NCBI RefSeq assembly: GCF_023516595.1 | Contig: NZ_JAMGBG010000013.1 | Coordinates: 1-64,000 of the forward strand | DNA length: 64,000 nucleotides | Source: Streptomyces neyagawaensis | GTDB taxonomy: Bacteria; Actinomycetota; Actinomycetes; Streptomycetales; Streptomycetaceae | Direction: 5' to 3' | Shown: positions 34,348 through 42,807 of the stretch, one piece after another | Layout: every line of letters starts with the position of its first letter | Position numbering within the stretch: position 1 is the first letter of the stretch | Notes under the pieces: model-generated | The model's database searches: none | What the model was told of the DNA's origin: nothing | The model's input: only the letters and a program-made list of their open reading frames with translations | Made by a program: the position numbers and the translations under genes

Positions 34348-34983
34348 ATGGCGAACACCCGTTCTCTCTCGACCGCCGCCACCCTGACCGCCGCCTCGGG
34401 GCCCTCCCCGGCCGCCGCGCCCTCCGCCACCGGTGCGCCCCGCCACCGGTTGCGTGCCGTGGGCCGGGACGAGGTGGTCGACGTCGCGGACTTCCTGCCG
34501 CCGGGCACCACCTGGCTGCCCGCGCCCCAGCACACCCTGCCCACGCTGCCGGGTCAGCCGCCGATGGTCGGCTATCTCGTTCTCGTACCGGCCGACCGGC
34601 AGCCGCCGTTGCTGCCGTTCGCCGTCGCGGGGGCGGGGCCGGCCGACAGCGCGGGCCCCGAGGCCGCCGTGCCGGGCGCCGAGTCCGGCGACGAACTGGT
34701 CCGTGTCGACACCGTGCAGCGCACCGCCCAGGTGAACGGGCGGCCCCTCGACCTGACCTACCTGGAGTTCGAACTCCTCGCGCATCTCGTGGCGCATCCC
34801 CACCGGGTCCACAGCCGCGACCAGTTGGTCACCACGGTGTGGGGCTACGGGCATGTGGGCGACGGGCGGACCGTCGACGTCCACATCGCCCGGCTGCGCC
34901 GCAAGCTGGGCGCCGAGTTCCGTCAGGCTATCCAGACGGTACGGCGGGTCGGCTACAAGTACTTGCCGCCACTGGCCCGTTGA
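34348..34983 (+). CDS. winged-helix transcriptional regulator, OmpR-type DNA-binding domain without receiver
   Basis: 211 residues. The N-terminal half (1-120) has no receiver-domain Asp; it is Ala/Pro-rich with GYLVLVPADRQPPLLPFAV. The C-terminal 95 residues are a Trans_Reg_C winged helix: LDLTYLEFELLAHLVAHPH, SRDQLVTTVWGYG, TVDVHIARLRRKLG and IQTVRRVGYKYL. It must therefore be controlled by something other than classical phosphorylation. The start is supported only by a weak purine-rich site (AAAGAG). A possible leader ORF and hairpin precede it, which suggests control at transcript level. Confidence 0.85.
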   Translation: MANTRSLSTAATLTAASGPSPAAAPSATGAPRHRLRAVGRDEVVDVADFLPPGTTWLPAPQHTLPTLPGQPPMVGYLVLVPADRQPPLLPFAVAGAGPADSAGPEAAVPGAESGDELVRVDTVQRTAQVNGRPLDLTYLEFELLAHLVAHPHRVHSRDQLVTTVWGYGHVGDGRTVDVHIARLRRKLGAEFRQAIQTVRRVGYKYLPPLAR

Positions 34984-35085
34984 CCAAGGCTCCACCCGGC
35001 CCGTCGGCGGCTACGGCCGACGGGCGGATCTTCTGAGAGCAGAGCACCGTTCCGTACCGGGCGCCCGGCGGGCAGAGTCGGCGGT

Positions 35086-36117
35086 ATGAGACTTCTGATG
35101 CTGGGTGGTACGGAGTTCGTGGGTCGCGCCGTCGTGGAGTCGGCGCTGGCCCGCGGCTGGGAGGTGACCGTCTTCCACCGGGGACGGCACGAACCTCCGG
35201 CCGGGGTGCGGTCGTTGCTGGGCGACCGCACCGCTCCGGACGGGCTCGCGGCGCTCGTCGACGCCTCCGCCGCCGTCGCCGCCTCCGGCGAGGGCGGGTG
35301 GGATGTCGTCGTCGACACCTGGTCGGCGGCGCCGCGAGCCGTCCGGGACACGGCCCGCCTGCTGGCAGGTACGGCCGGACGGTATGTGTACGTGTCGAGC
35401 TGCTCCGTGTACGCCTGGCCACCGGCCGCCGGGTCCGACGAGAGCGCTCCGGTGGTGCAGGGCGCGGCGGCGGACGCCGGGCAGACGGACTACGCCCGCG
35501 ACAAGCGGGGCGGGGAGCTGGCCGCCGTCGAGGCGTTCGGCGCGGACCGGTCGCTCCTCGTCAGGGCCGGGTTGATCCTCGGGCCGTACGAGAACATCGG
35601 GCGTCTGCCGTGGTGGCTGGGCCGGGTCGCGCGGGGCGGGCCGGTGCTGGCGCCCGGACCGCGTGACCTTCCCCTGCAGTACATAGACGTCCGCGATCTC
35701 GCGGGTTGGGTACTCGACGCCGTGGAGCGGGGGGCGAGCGGCGCGTACGACGTCGCCGGGCCGCCCGGGACGACGACGATGGGGGAACTCCTCGACGCGT
35801 GTGTGCGGGTGACGGGCGGACCGGCGGACCTGCGGTGGACTCCGGCGGAGGCGGTGCTCGGGGCGGGGATCGAGCCGTGGACGCAGTTGCCCGTGTGGGT
35901 GCCGGAGGGCAGCGACCTCCATGGGGCGCTGCACCAAAGGGACGTCTCCCGTGCCGTACGGGAAGGGCTGCGGTGCCGGGGTGTCGAGGAGACCGTGCGG
36001 GACACCTGGGAGTGGTTGCTGAGCCTCGACGGGGTCGCGCCGCAGCGGCCCGACCGGCCCGTGGTGGGGCTCGACCCAGAGGTGGAGGCCAAGGTGCTGG
36101 GCGTCCAGGGGGTATGA
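35086..36117 (+). CDS. NAD-dependent epimerase/reductase-like SDR
   Basis: 343 residues, extended-SDR fold. The nucleotide motif MLGGTEFVGRAVVESAL (GxxFxG) is at the N-terminus, and VSSCSVYAWPP with DYARDKRGGEL carries the usual Tyr-x(3)-Lys position (YARDK). RAGLILGPYENIGRLPWWL follows, typical of reductases acting on nucleotide sugars or isoflavone-like compounds. The substrate is unknown. It follows the regulator gene by 102 bp in the same direction and might be its target. Confidence 0.85.
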   Translation: MRLLMLGGTEFVGRAVVESALARGWEVTVFHRGRHEPPAGVRSLLGDRTAPDGLAALVDASAAVAASGEGGWDVVVDTWSAAPRAVRDTARLLAGTAGRYVYVSSCSVYAWPPAAGSDESAPVVQGAAADAGQTDYARDKRGGELAAVEAFGADRSLLVRAGLILGPYENIGRLPWWLGRVARGGPVLAPGPRDLPLQYIDVRDLAGWVLDAVERGASGAYDVAGPPGTTTMGELLDACVRVTGGPADLRWTPAEAVLGAGIEPWTQLPVWVPEGSDLHGALHQRDVSRAVREGLRCRGVEETVRDTWEWLLSLDGVAPQRPDRPVVGLDPEVEAKVLGVQGV

Positions 36118-36379
36118 GCCGGCGGGTGTGCGGGGCGCGGCCGGGGTGCCCGGCCGCGCCCCGCCCGTGCGGCTGCGCGAACCTCGCCCCGATGCTCCAC
36201 ACGCCGTGAGCGCTCGACAACTCGTAGTCGCGCGAGGGGTGTTGAAACCCGGTCTTCGCACGAATCTCTCATCAATTTGTGAGTCGGCTGAACACTCCTG
36301 GGACTCACCGCGTATCTGAGGGAGCCGCTTCACTCCTGTCGGGCGCCTCGATGCCCCGCAAGGAAGTCAGAGGAGTTCC

Positions 36380-37951
36380 ATGGGACGCAACACACGGAAA
36401 CGACGTTCGCCGCTGGCCGTTCGGGCCATTGCCGCATCCGCGGCGCTCGCGGTAGCGGGCGGCGGTCTGGTCTGGGCGAACTTCTACGCCTCAGCAGGCG
36501 AGTCGAAGTCCAAGCCGAATGCCACGCTGGCCGCTGCTCAGGTGGCCACCATCGCCTGCCCGGACGTCGGCCAGAAGCTGACGAACGTTCCCGGCCAGGC
36601 GCGCGCGGGAGTCGCCAAGGAGCTGGCGCTGCTGGACCGGCAGATCACCGAGGCCTACAAGCGTCTGGCGGAGACCCGCCAGGCCCAGTCCCGGGACGCC
36701 AACTTCGTCAACAACGCCATTCTCGGCCCGCTGAAGGACAAGCGGTCGGCCACCATCGACCGGATCGGCATCAACATCCGGCGTGTGGGCGGTCAGGTTC
36801 CGCAGGGCATGGCGCAGCTCGCCGCCTGCCAGAGCAAGACCGACCAGGCGCAGACCAACGCCGGTGGCGCCCCGAACCAGGGTGGCCAGCAGGGCGGCCA
36901 GCAGCAAGGCGGCCAGCAGCAGGGTGGTCAGCAGCAGGGTGGTCAGCAGCAAGGCGGTCAGCAGGGCGGGCAGCAGCAAGGCGGCCAGCAGGGCGGCCAG
37001 GCTCAGGGCCAGGGTGGCAACGGCCCGGTGGCCGGGGACTTCATCAACATCAACCAGGTCCAGCCCAACGGCGGCCCGAAGGGCGTGAACGGCAACGGTC
37101 TCGCCGCGAACGGCAACGGTGGTTCGCGCGGCTCCTTCACCACGAACTGCGGAAACAACAAGAACGAGATCCGCAACTCGGACAACGTGATCGTGGCCCC
37201 CGGCGTCAGCAACGGTGCCCAGCACCAGCACGACTACGTCGGCAACCAGAGCAACAACGCCTTCGCGAGCGACCAGCAGCTGGCCAACGCGCAGACGTCC
37301 TGCCAGAACCAGGGCGACAAGTCGTCGTACTTCTGGCCGGTCATCCGCATCCAGGACGGTACGCAGGACATCGACCAGGGCAAGCCCGGTGGTGGCGTGG
37401 ACAAGAACGTCGGCAAGATCGTCGAGCCGAACCAGGTCCAGCTGAAGTTCGTCGGCAACAAGCGCGGCCCCGTCGTCGCGATGCCGCAGGCACTGCGGAT
37501 CATCACCGGTGACGCGAAGGCCTTCGTGAACGGCCTGGGCAACGCCAACACCAACTGGAGCTGCACGGGCTTCGAGAACCGTGTGGTGACGGACAAGTAC
37601 CCGATCTGCCCGCAGGGCAGCTCCGTGGTGCGGACGTCCTTCTTCCAGAGCTGCTGGGACGGCAAGAACATCGACAGCGCCAACCACCGCACCCACGTGA
37701 GCTTCGTCAAGGGTGACGGCAGCTGCGCCAACGGCTTCAAGGCGATCCCCCAGCTCCAGGTGCGTCTGGTCTACAGCGTTCCGGCCCCGCAGATCCAGAA
37801 CGGTCAGGTGAAGAACGCGTACGCGGTCGACTCCTTCCCGGAGAACCTGCACAAGCCGATCACCGACCACAACGACTTCATCAACTTCTTCAACCAGAAC
37901 ACGATGAACAAGATGGTCAACTGCATCAACAACGGTCAGAACTGCAAGTAG
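36380..37951 (+). CDS. secreted DUF1996 protein with Gly-Gln repeats
   Basis: 523 residues. A signal region ([20 protein letters not shown]) is followed by a helical segment (about 45-155, with [20 protein letters not shown]), a Gly-Gln low-complexity tract (about 165-215, GGQQQ repeats) and a C-terminal DUF1996 domain (about 250-520). The latter contains [33 protein letters not shown] and [19 protein letters not shown]1996 is otherwise mostly fungal and actinobacterial, exported, and of unproven function. GAGGAG-type sequence lies just before the ATG. A long perfect terminator follows. Confidence 0.88.
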   Translation: MGRNTRKRRSPLAVRAIAASAALAVAGGGLVWANFYASAGESKSKPNATLAAAQVATIACPDVGQKLTNVPGQARAGVAKELALLDRQITEAYKRLAETRQAQSRDANFVNNAILGPLKDKRSATIDRIGINIRRVGGQVPQGMAQLAACQSKTDQAQTNAGGAPNQGGQQGGQQQGGQQQGGQQQGGQQQGGQQGGQQQGGQQGGQAQGQGGNGPVAGDFININQVQPNGGPKGVNGNGLAANGNGGSRGSFTTNCGNNKNEIRNSDNVIVAPGVSNGAQHQHDYVGNQSNNAFASDQQLANAQTSCQNQGDKSSYFWPVIRIQDGTQDIDQGKPGGGVDKNVGKIVEPNQVQLKFVGNKRGPVVAMPQALRIITGDAKAFVNGLGNANTNWSCTGFENRVVTDKYPICPQGSSVVRTSFFQSCWDGKNIDSANHRTHVSFVKGDGSCANGFKAIPQLQVRLVYSVPAPQIQNGQVKNAYAVDSFPENLHKPITDHNDFINFFNQNTMNKMVNCINNGQNCK

Positions 37952-37975
37952 TACCGAAGCGGTCCTGAACGACCG

Positions 37976-38008
37976 AAGCCGGCGGTGGGAATTCCCACCG
38001 CCGGCTTT
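37976..38008. terminator. very strong terminator after the DUF1996 gene
   Basis: The stretch AGCCGGCGGTGGGAA and its exact complement follow each other directly (37977-38006), giving a 15-bp self-complementary arm pair with AATT at the centre and a T-rich start on the plus side (TTTCG). Confidence 0.85.
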
Positions 38009-38061
38009 CGTGTGCCGTGTGCCGGGCCCGCGCGGTCGAGGACGGCGGGCGCGGCGCCCGG

Positions 38062-38532
38062 CTATCCGCTGTGGCCGCCGCCGCTGTGGCTGCCGCTGTC
38101 GTTGTGGCTGCCGCCGGGGTTCATGTGCTCCGAGCCCTCCTGCACATCCCCGCCGAGGGTGCCCTGGAGCCCGGCGACCGTCTTCTTCTCGCCGACGGCG
38201 ACCCACTTGCGGCCGACGAGGTAGTAGCCGCCGTAGTCCTTGGCGCCGGCGAGCCACTCCGCCTGGCCCCGGTCGGTGGCGAAGGTCGCGAGGACGAACT
38301 TGCCGTCGAAGTCGCCGTCCTTGTTGGTGCACAGGGCCTGACGGATCGTGTCGGCGTCCGTCTGCATGTCGGGCTTGCAGCCCACCTCGCCCGCGATGTG
38401 CTCCAGCGTCCCGGTGGCCGTCTTCGGAACCGCCGCGCCCCCGTCGTCGCCGGAGCCGCAGCCGGTCAGCGCCAGCAGGCTCACGACCGCGCCGACCGCG
38501 CTCCCGGCGAGCCTCTTCCTCGTCACACTCAT
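38062..38532 (-). CDS. small lipoprotein
   Basis: 156 residues. The signal peptide has a clear lipobox (SLLALTGC), so the mature protein starts at Cys 25 or so, followed by GSGDDGG. The folded part (about 35-130) contains LEHIAGEVGCKPDMQTDADT and DGKFVLATFATDRGQAEWL with two further Cys. The tail is His/Ser/Gly-rich (GSHNDSGSHSGGGHSG) and might bind metal. GGAGGT lies 9 bases before ATG 38532. I do not recognise a family function; it converges on the DUF1996 gene. Confidence 0.82.
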   Translation of the reverse strand: MSVTRKRLAGSAVGAVVSLLALTGCGSGDDGGAAVPKTATGTLEHIAGEVGCKPDMQTDADTIRQALCTNKDGDFDGKFVLATFATDRGQAEWLAGAKDYGGYYLVGRKWVAVGEKKTVAGLQGTLGGDVQEGSEHMNPGGSHNDSGSHSGGGHSG

Positions 38533-38651
38533 TCGTACGTACCTCCGGGTCCGTTCCGGCGACGTGAACGCGCCGGCTCCGTGCGCACCGTTGTTCACGG
38601 ACGGTCGCCCCGTTGGCGTGCCGCCACTGTCGACACAGGGGGCACACAGAC

Positions 38652-39176
38652 ATGAACAGTCCGTCGCGACGCACGGTGCTGGGCTCGGCCGGTGCCTTCG
38701 GCCTCGGAGCCTTCCTGGAATGGTCGGCCCCGGCCCACGCCGCGGAGAGCCCTGGCGGGGGCCCCGTCTTCGATACGGCTCCCGCGCGCTCGGCGCTCAA
38801 TCGGCTGCTGCCCGGTCATGCCGAGCAGTCCCGGCTCAGTCTCCTCGACCGCGACGGCGCGGTCGACCGGTTCCGGGTCACCGGCACCACCGGACGCATC
38901 CAGGTCCATGCCACCACACCGGCCACCCTGCTCATGGGCATGCACTGGTACCTGAAGTACGTCTGCGGGGCCCACCTCGCCTGGAACGGCAGCCAACTGA
39001 ACCTGCCCACGCGGCTGCCCGCCCCCGCCCGCCCCGTACGCGGACTGCCTCGCCCCCGCCGCCCCTACCCGTCCCATCCCCAGGGGCTCCGCCCCTTCGA
39101 CCCCGGGGGGCGGCTTCGGCCGTCTGCGCACGTGCGGGTGGGTGGGGGCTGGTCGCGCAGTTCCCCGCGCCCCTGA
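38652..39176 (+). pseudogene. alpha-N-acetylglucosaminidase (NAGLU, GH89) N-terminal fragment
   Basis: A Tat-like signal (SRRTVLGSAGAFGLGAFLEW) is followed by the NAGLU N-terminal domain: RSALNRLLPGHAEQSRL, VTGTTGRIQVHATTPATLL and MHWYLKYVCGAHLAWNGSQL. Similarity ends at about 39030, just after LPTRLPAPARPVRG. The catalytic TIM barrel is absent and the frame runs on into the dispersed repeat element. A normal enzyme is more than 700 residues. The rest of the gene is not in this window, so it is a 3' truncation. Confidence 0.78.
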
Positions 39177-39273
39177 AAAGCGATCGGGGCTACGCCCCGT
39201 GCTTTTCAACGGCGGCATCTGCTGAAGGGCGGGCCGCAGGCCCGTTCCTTCAGGGGCGCGGGGAACTGCGCGA
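39153..39273. repeat. dispersed inverted-repeat element, copy 3
   Basis: Perfect 25-bp arms at 39153-39177 and 39249-39273. The interior has a GAAAAGCGATCGGGGC/GCCCCGTGCTTTTC hairpin and a TGAAGGGCGGGCC/GGCCCGTTCCTTCA hairpin, so the whole can fold as a three-way junction. The internal hairpins are in the opposite order to copy 2. It lies at the break of the truncated NAGLU gene. Confidence 0.88.
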
Positions 39274-39385
39274 GGAACCACGAACCACCCGCACCCGCCC
39301 AAGCACCCGCACCCCACCAGGCGCCCGGCCCAACCCAAGCGGAGCGGCAAGGTGACCATCTCAACATTCGCTCGTTCTGCTGAAC

Positions 39386-41326
39386 GTGCAGTCACAGGAT
39401 GTCGCCCCGCGCCCCGCAGGTTCCCGCGACCGAGAGGCGGTGGTGGATATCGACCAGGCGGAGGCCGCCCTCGTCGAGCACTACCCGCGTCTGGTACGGC
39501 TCGCCTACCTCACGCTGCCCCCGGCACTGGGCCGGAACCGGCGGGTGCTGACGGCACACTCGTTGACGCAGCGGGCCCTGCCGAGGGGCCGCCGCTCGAC
39601 CTCGTCGATCCCGGCGCAGGCGACGGGGCGGGACCGTGATCCGGGGTACGCCTACGTCCGCCTCCAGGTCGTGCGCTCCGCGCTGGAGGCGGGGCTTCCC
39701 CCGTTCCGCGGCGCCTCCTGGCCCAAGCGGTCACAGCTGCCGCCGTTGCTGCCCCGGGTGTGGGGGCTGCGGCTGTTCCCCCGACCGGGCGGCGCCGACG
39801 AACTCGCTCTTGACCAGCGGTTGTCGGCCCTCTCGGCGGCGGCCCGTGCCGCGTACGTGCTGCGCGGGCTGGAGCGGCTCCCCAACCCCGCGGTCCGGAC
39901 CCTGCTGGAGCAGGCGGGTGTCGAGGACCCGGCGGCCGCGCTGGCGGAGGCCACCTCCGTACCGGCCGAGCAGTACGACCTGCTGGCCTCTCCCGAGTTC
40001 GACCCCTGCTCGTTGCACGCCCGGCCGACCGATCTCGTGCGGCGCCGGCACCATGTGCGGGCCGCGCTGGCCGCGACCGGCGCGGTGGTGGTGTGCTGGG
40101 CGCTGCTCGGTCTGCCGGGTGACGCGTGGAGGCCGGACGACGCGGCGGCTCCCCCGTACGCCCGGAACCCCGCGGCCCAGGCCGCCCTCGATCCGGGCCG
40201 GTTGACGAAGGCGGCGGCCACCGACTGGGAGGCGACGGGCCGCGCGGACTTCTCCACCTGGCCGGCGCGCGGTGACCTCACCGGCGACAAGGACCTGCTG
40301 CGGCGCGCCCTCAACGTGTGGGCCCGCCCCGGCGAGTCCGTGCAGACCTCGGTGACCCCCGGCACCCAGGCGGGACCGCCGCCCGGTCCGCCGCAACTGC
40401 TGTACGCGGGCAAGGTCGACAACCTGCGGGTGGTGCTCCTGTACGACGGCCTGCGCGTCGCCCGCTACGCCGAGCCCCTCGACAATCCCGAGGTCGCCGC
40501 TCTCGACCTCTCCCGTGTCGACGGGGCGACCGGCGGCGGGGCCGGCGCGCTGCTGCTGGGCCGGACCGATGGCAACGTCCGCTATCTGACGGCCCCTTGG
40601 GTGCGGAAGGCGGCCGTACGGGATCTGGCGCGGTCCTCGGAGGAGGTGGCGCCGCTCCCGCTGTCGAAGGACGGGGTGACGGGGCCGTTCGCCAGCCCGG
40701 CGGTGCGGACCGGCCGGTGCGCGTCCTGGGACGTGCTGCAACTGACCGAGGCGTCGGGGCGGACCCGGCTGGTGACCGACCTGGCCGAGGTGGTCCCCGC
40801 GCACCTCACCGTGGGACGCCCGTCGTCGGCGCCGGCCCGGGAGGCCACGCGGGCACCGGAGGCGTGGGCGCCCTTCGCCTGCTCGCTGGCCGCCGTACGG
40901 TCGCAGGGCGTACGGGTCGTGAACGCCTGGCAGTTCGCCCGGCAGCCGTTGCCCGACGGCAGCGGCACCGCCGACTGGGTCTGCACCCGCGCCGAGACCT
41001 GGCGGGGCGCGGGCACCCGGGTGCTGGCCCAGTTCCACACCCCCGGCGGCGCCTTCGTCACCGCGGCCGTCGACGAGGTCCCCGCCTGCGGCCCGGCCGA
41101 CCCGCATGTCCTTGCCTCCGCGCCCTGGAAGTCCGCGGCGGGCGAGTCGTACCTTCTCGCCGCCGGCGCGAAGGACACCGTCTCCGTCGAGGTCAGCGGC
41201 GGGGTGACCGGCTCGGCGCCGGGAAACGTCCTCGCCGTACCGGCGGAGGCCGGCGCCCGGGCGGACCTGAAGGGCACGCTGGCCAACGGGCGGACGATCG
41301 GCGGTCTTCAGCCGGCCGCCCAGTGA
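39386..41326 (+). CDS. membrane protein with a degenerate sigma-factor-like N-terminus
   Basis: 646 residues. Residues 24-110 recall an ECF sigma region 2 (AALVEHYPRLVRLAYLTLP and AYVRLQVVRSAL), and 140-190 recall region 4 (LSALSAAARAAYVLRGLERL, then NPAVRTLLEQAGVEDPAAAL). One membrane helix follows (about 226-245, LAATGAVVVCWALLGLPG), then a large extracytoplasmic part with about four Cys. The typical region-2 promoter-contact aromatic cluster is not obvious, so it may not bind RNA polymerase. GTG 39386 is used; there is no strong ribosome site, and GTG 39440 or 39443 is an alternative. The function is unknown. Confidence 0.8.
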   Translation: MQSQDVAPRPAGSRDREAVVDIDQAEAALVEHYPRLVRLAYLTLPPALGRNRRVLTAHSLTQRALPRGRRSTSSIPAQATGRDRDPGYAYVRLQVVRSALEAGLPPFRGASWPKRSQLPPLLPRVWGLRLFPRPGGADELALDQRLSALSAAARAAYVLRGLERLPNPAVRTLLEQAGVEDPAAALAEATSVPAEQYDLLASPEFDPCSLHARPTDLVRRRHHVRAALAATGAVVVCWALLGLPGDAWRPDDAAAPPYARNPAAQAALDPGRLTKAAATDWEATGRADFSTWPARGDLTGDKDLLRRALNVWARPGESVQTSVTPGTQAGPPPGPPQLLYAGKVDNLRVVLLYDGLRVARYAEPLDNPEVAALDLSRVDGATGGGAGALLLGRTDGNVRYLTAPWVRKAAVRDLARSSEEVAPLPLSKDGVTGPFASPAVRTGRCASWDVLQLTEASGRTRLVTDLAEVVPAHLTVGRPSSAPAREATRAPEAWAPFACSLAAVRSQGVRVVNAWQFARQPLPDGSGTADWVCTRAETWRGAGTRVLAQFHTPGGAFVTAAVDEVPACGPADPHVLASAPWKSAAGESYLLAAGAKDTVSVEVSGGVTGSAPGNVLAVPAEAGARADLKGTLANGRTIGGLQPAAQ

Positions 41327-41560
41327 ACCGGCCCGCGCGGGAGGGGTGATCAACGGCGGTCGTCCAGCCGCGCGGGCTGCGCCCCACCGCGCCGCCTCGC
41401 CACGGCGCCCGCCTCGCCGCCACGTCGCCACCTCGGTCTCAGGCGGCCGCGCGGGAACTCCGGTGATCCGAACGCCCCCTTCCCGCCGGCTGATCTCCTG
41501 CCCCGCCACTCCCCCACTCCCCACGGCCGCATCGCCCCGCCGATCCCCCAACGCGTCGAC

Positions 41561-41610
41561 GATCCCTCCGATCCCTCCGATCCCTCCGAACCCCCGGATC
41601 CCTCTGATCC
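41561..41610. repeat. 9-bp short tandem repeat GATCCCTCC
   Basis: Three perfect and two imperfect copies of GATCCCTCC lie 40-90 bp before the TetR gene, within a 323-bp gap that otherwise shows no gene. Copy-number change could alter spacing of the TetR promoter. Confidence 0.65.
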
Positions 41611-41649
41611 AGCCGCTCAAAGGCCGGAATCGATCGGTAAGGTGTTCGT

Positions 41650-42342
41650 ATGAGAACCGGTGTGCGTCGCAGGATGGGTGTGGAGGAGCGGCGGCAGCAG
41701 TTGATCGGCGTCGCTCTCGACCTCTTCAGCCGGCGCTCGCCCGAAGAGGTCTCCATCGACGAGATAGCGACGGCGGCCGGTATCTCCCGGCCGCTCGTCT
41801 ACCACTACTTCCCCGGCAAACTCAGCCTGTACGAGGCCGCGTTGAAGCGGGCCTCGGAGGATCTCGCGGACCGTTTCGTGGAGCCCCGCGAGGGCCCGCT
41901 CGGGGGTCGCCTGCTGCGGGTGATGCGCCGCTTCTTCGACTTCGTCGACGAGCACGGCCCCGGTTTCTCCGCCCTGATGCGCGGCGGCCCGTCCTTCGGC
42001 TCCTCCCGGACGAACGCCCTCATCGACGGCGTGCGCCAAGCCGCCTATGTCCAGATCCTGTCGCACCTCGACATCAAGGACCCGCCCGCGCGCCTCGAAC
42101 TGCTCATCCGTTCCTGGATCTCCCTGGCCGAGTCCACCGCTCTCATCTGGCTGGACGGCCGCGAGATCCCGCGGCGGGAGCTGGAGACCCAGCTCGTGCA
42201 CGACTTCGCCGCGCTCATGGCGGTGAGCGCGGCGTCGGACGAGGACATGGCGGCGATTTTGCGCCAGGTGATCGCCGACGAGCCGGAGGACGGCCCGTTC
42301 GGCGATCTGATGGGGCGCCTGGTGACCCTGGCCCGGCCGTAG
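41650..42342 (+). CDS. TetR-family transcriptional regulator
   Basis: 230 residues. The N-terminal HTH (about 14-62) reads EERRQQLIGVALDLFSRRSP, then SIDEIATAAGISRPLVYHYFPGK. The C-terminal ligand domain is helical (RLLRVMRRFFDFVDEHGPGF, LELLIRSWISLAESTALIWL), with a form common in Streptomyces fatty-acid-related regulators. The ligand and targets are unknown; no divergent target gene is present. The neighbouring minus-strand gene converges with it. Confidence 0.9.
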   Translation: MRTGVRRRMGVEERRQQLIGVALDLFSRRSPEEVSIDEIATAAGISRPLVYHYFPGKLSLYEAALKRASEDLADRFVEPREGPLGGRLLRVMRRFFDFVDEHGPGFSALMRGGPSFGSSRTNALIDGVRQAAYVQILSHLDIKDPPARLELLIRSWISLAESTALIWLDGREIPRRELETQLVHDFAALMAVSAASDEDMAAILRQVIADEPEDGPFGDLMGRLVTLARP

Positions 42343-42404
42343 CGGGGCGCGCGGGGCCGTAGCTGGGCGCGCGCAGCCGTGGCGGGCGCCCGGGTCCGGC
42401 TCGG

Positions 42405-42761
42405 CTAGACCTCGTACTTGGCGTAGGAGGGGTCGAGGTCGCGTACCTCCGCCGACGCGTGGAAGGCCAGGCCCTCCGTCACCTTCACGTGCTCGCGGAG
42501 CAGGCCCAGCACGTTCTCCGTCAGCGTCGCCTTCGTCTCGTCGGTGCGGCCGGCGAGCAGGCCCAGCGTGACGTGCACGATGCCGTGCCCCTCGGTGTCG
42601 GGTCCGACCGTGGTGTCCTCGGTCCGCCGGAACTGGGTCTTGCAGGCCTCCGGCTTGGCCACGGCGGTCCGTACGACCTCCTCGTGGAGGGCCTTCGCGA
42701 ACGCGGGCCGGTCGAAACCATCGGAGAGTACGGCGGAGTAGTCCACGGTGATCTGCGGCAT
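42405..42761 (-). CDS. tautomerase-superfamily protein, CHMI-like
   Basis: 118 residues. After removal of Met the N-terminus would be Pro (MPQITVDYSAVL), the catalytic base of tautomerases. The rest, AKALHEEVVRTAVAKPEACK, KTQFRRTEDTTVG and HGIVHVTLGLLAGR, fits 5-carboxymethyl-2-hydroxymuconate delta-isomerase relatives. ATG 42761 is chosen over 42779 so that Pro follows Met. No homoprotocatechuate pathway genes are nearby, so the true substrate is open. Confidence 0.85.
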   Translation of the reverse strand: MPQITVDYSAVLSDGFDRPAFAKALHEEVVRTAVAKPEACKTQFRRTEDTTVGPDTEGHGIVHVTLGLLAGRTDETKATLTENVLGLLREHVKVTEGLAFHASAEVRDLDPSYAKYEV

Positions 42762-42807
42762 CGGTGCGCTCCTCGACAAGGTGTTCCAGCGGGTGTGGAA
42801 AATCAGC

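Noticed and set aside
36880..37020. Possible CRISPR-like regular repeat
   Set aside because: Units are in-frame Gly-Gln codons inside the DUF1996 gene with no unique spacers.
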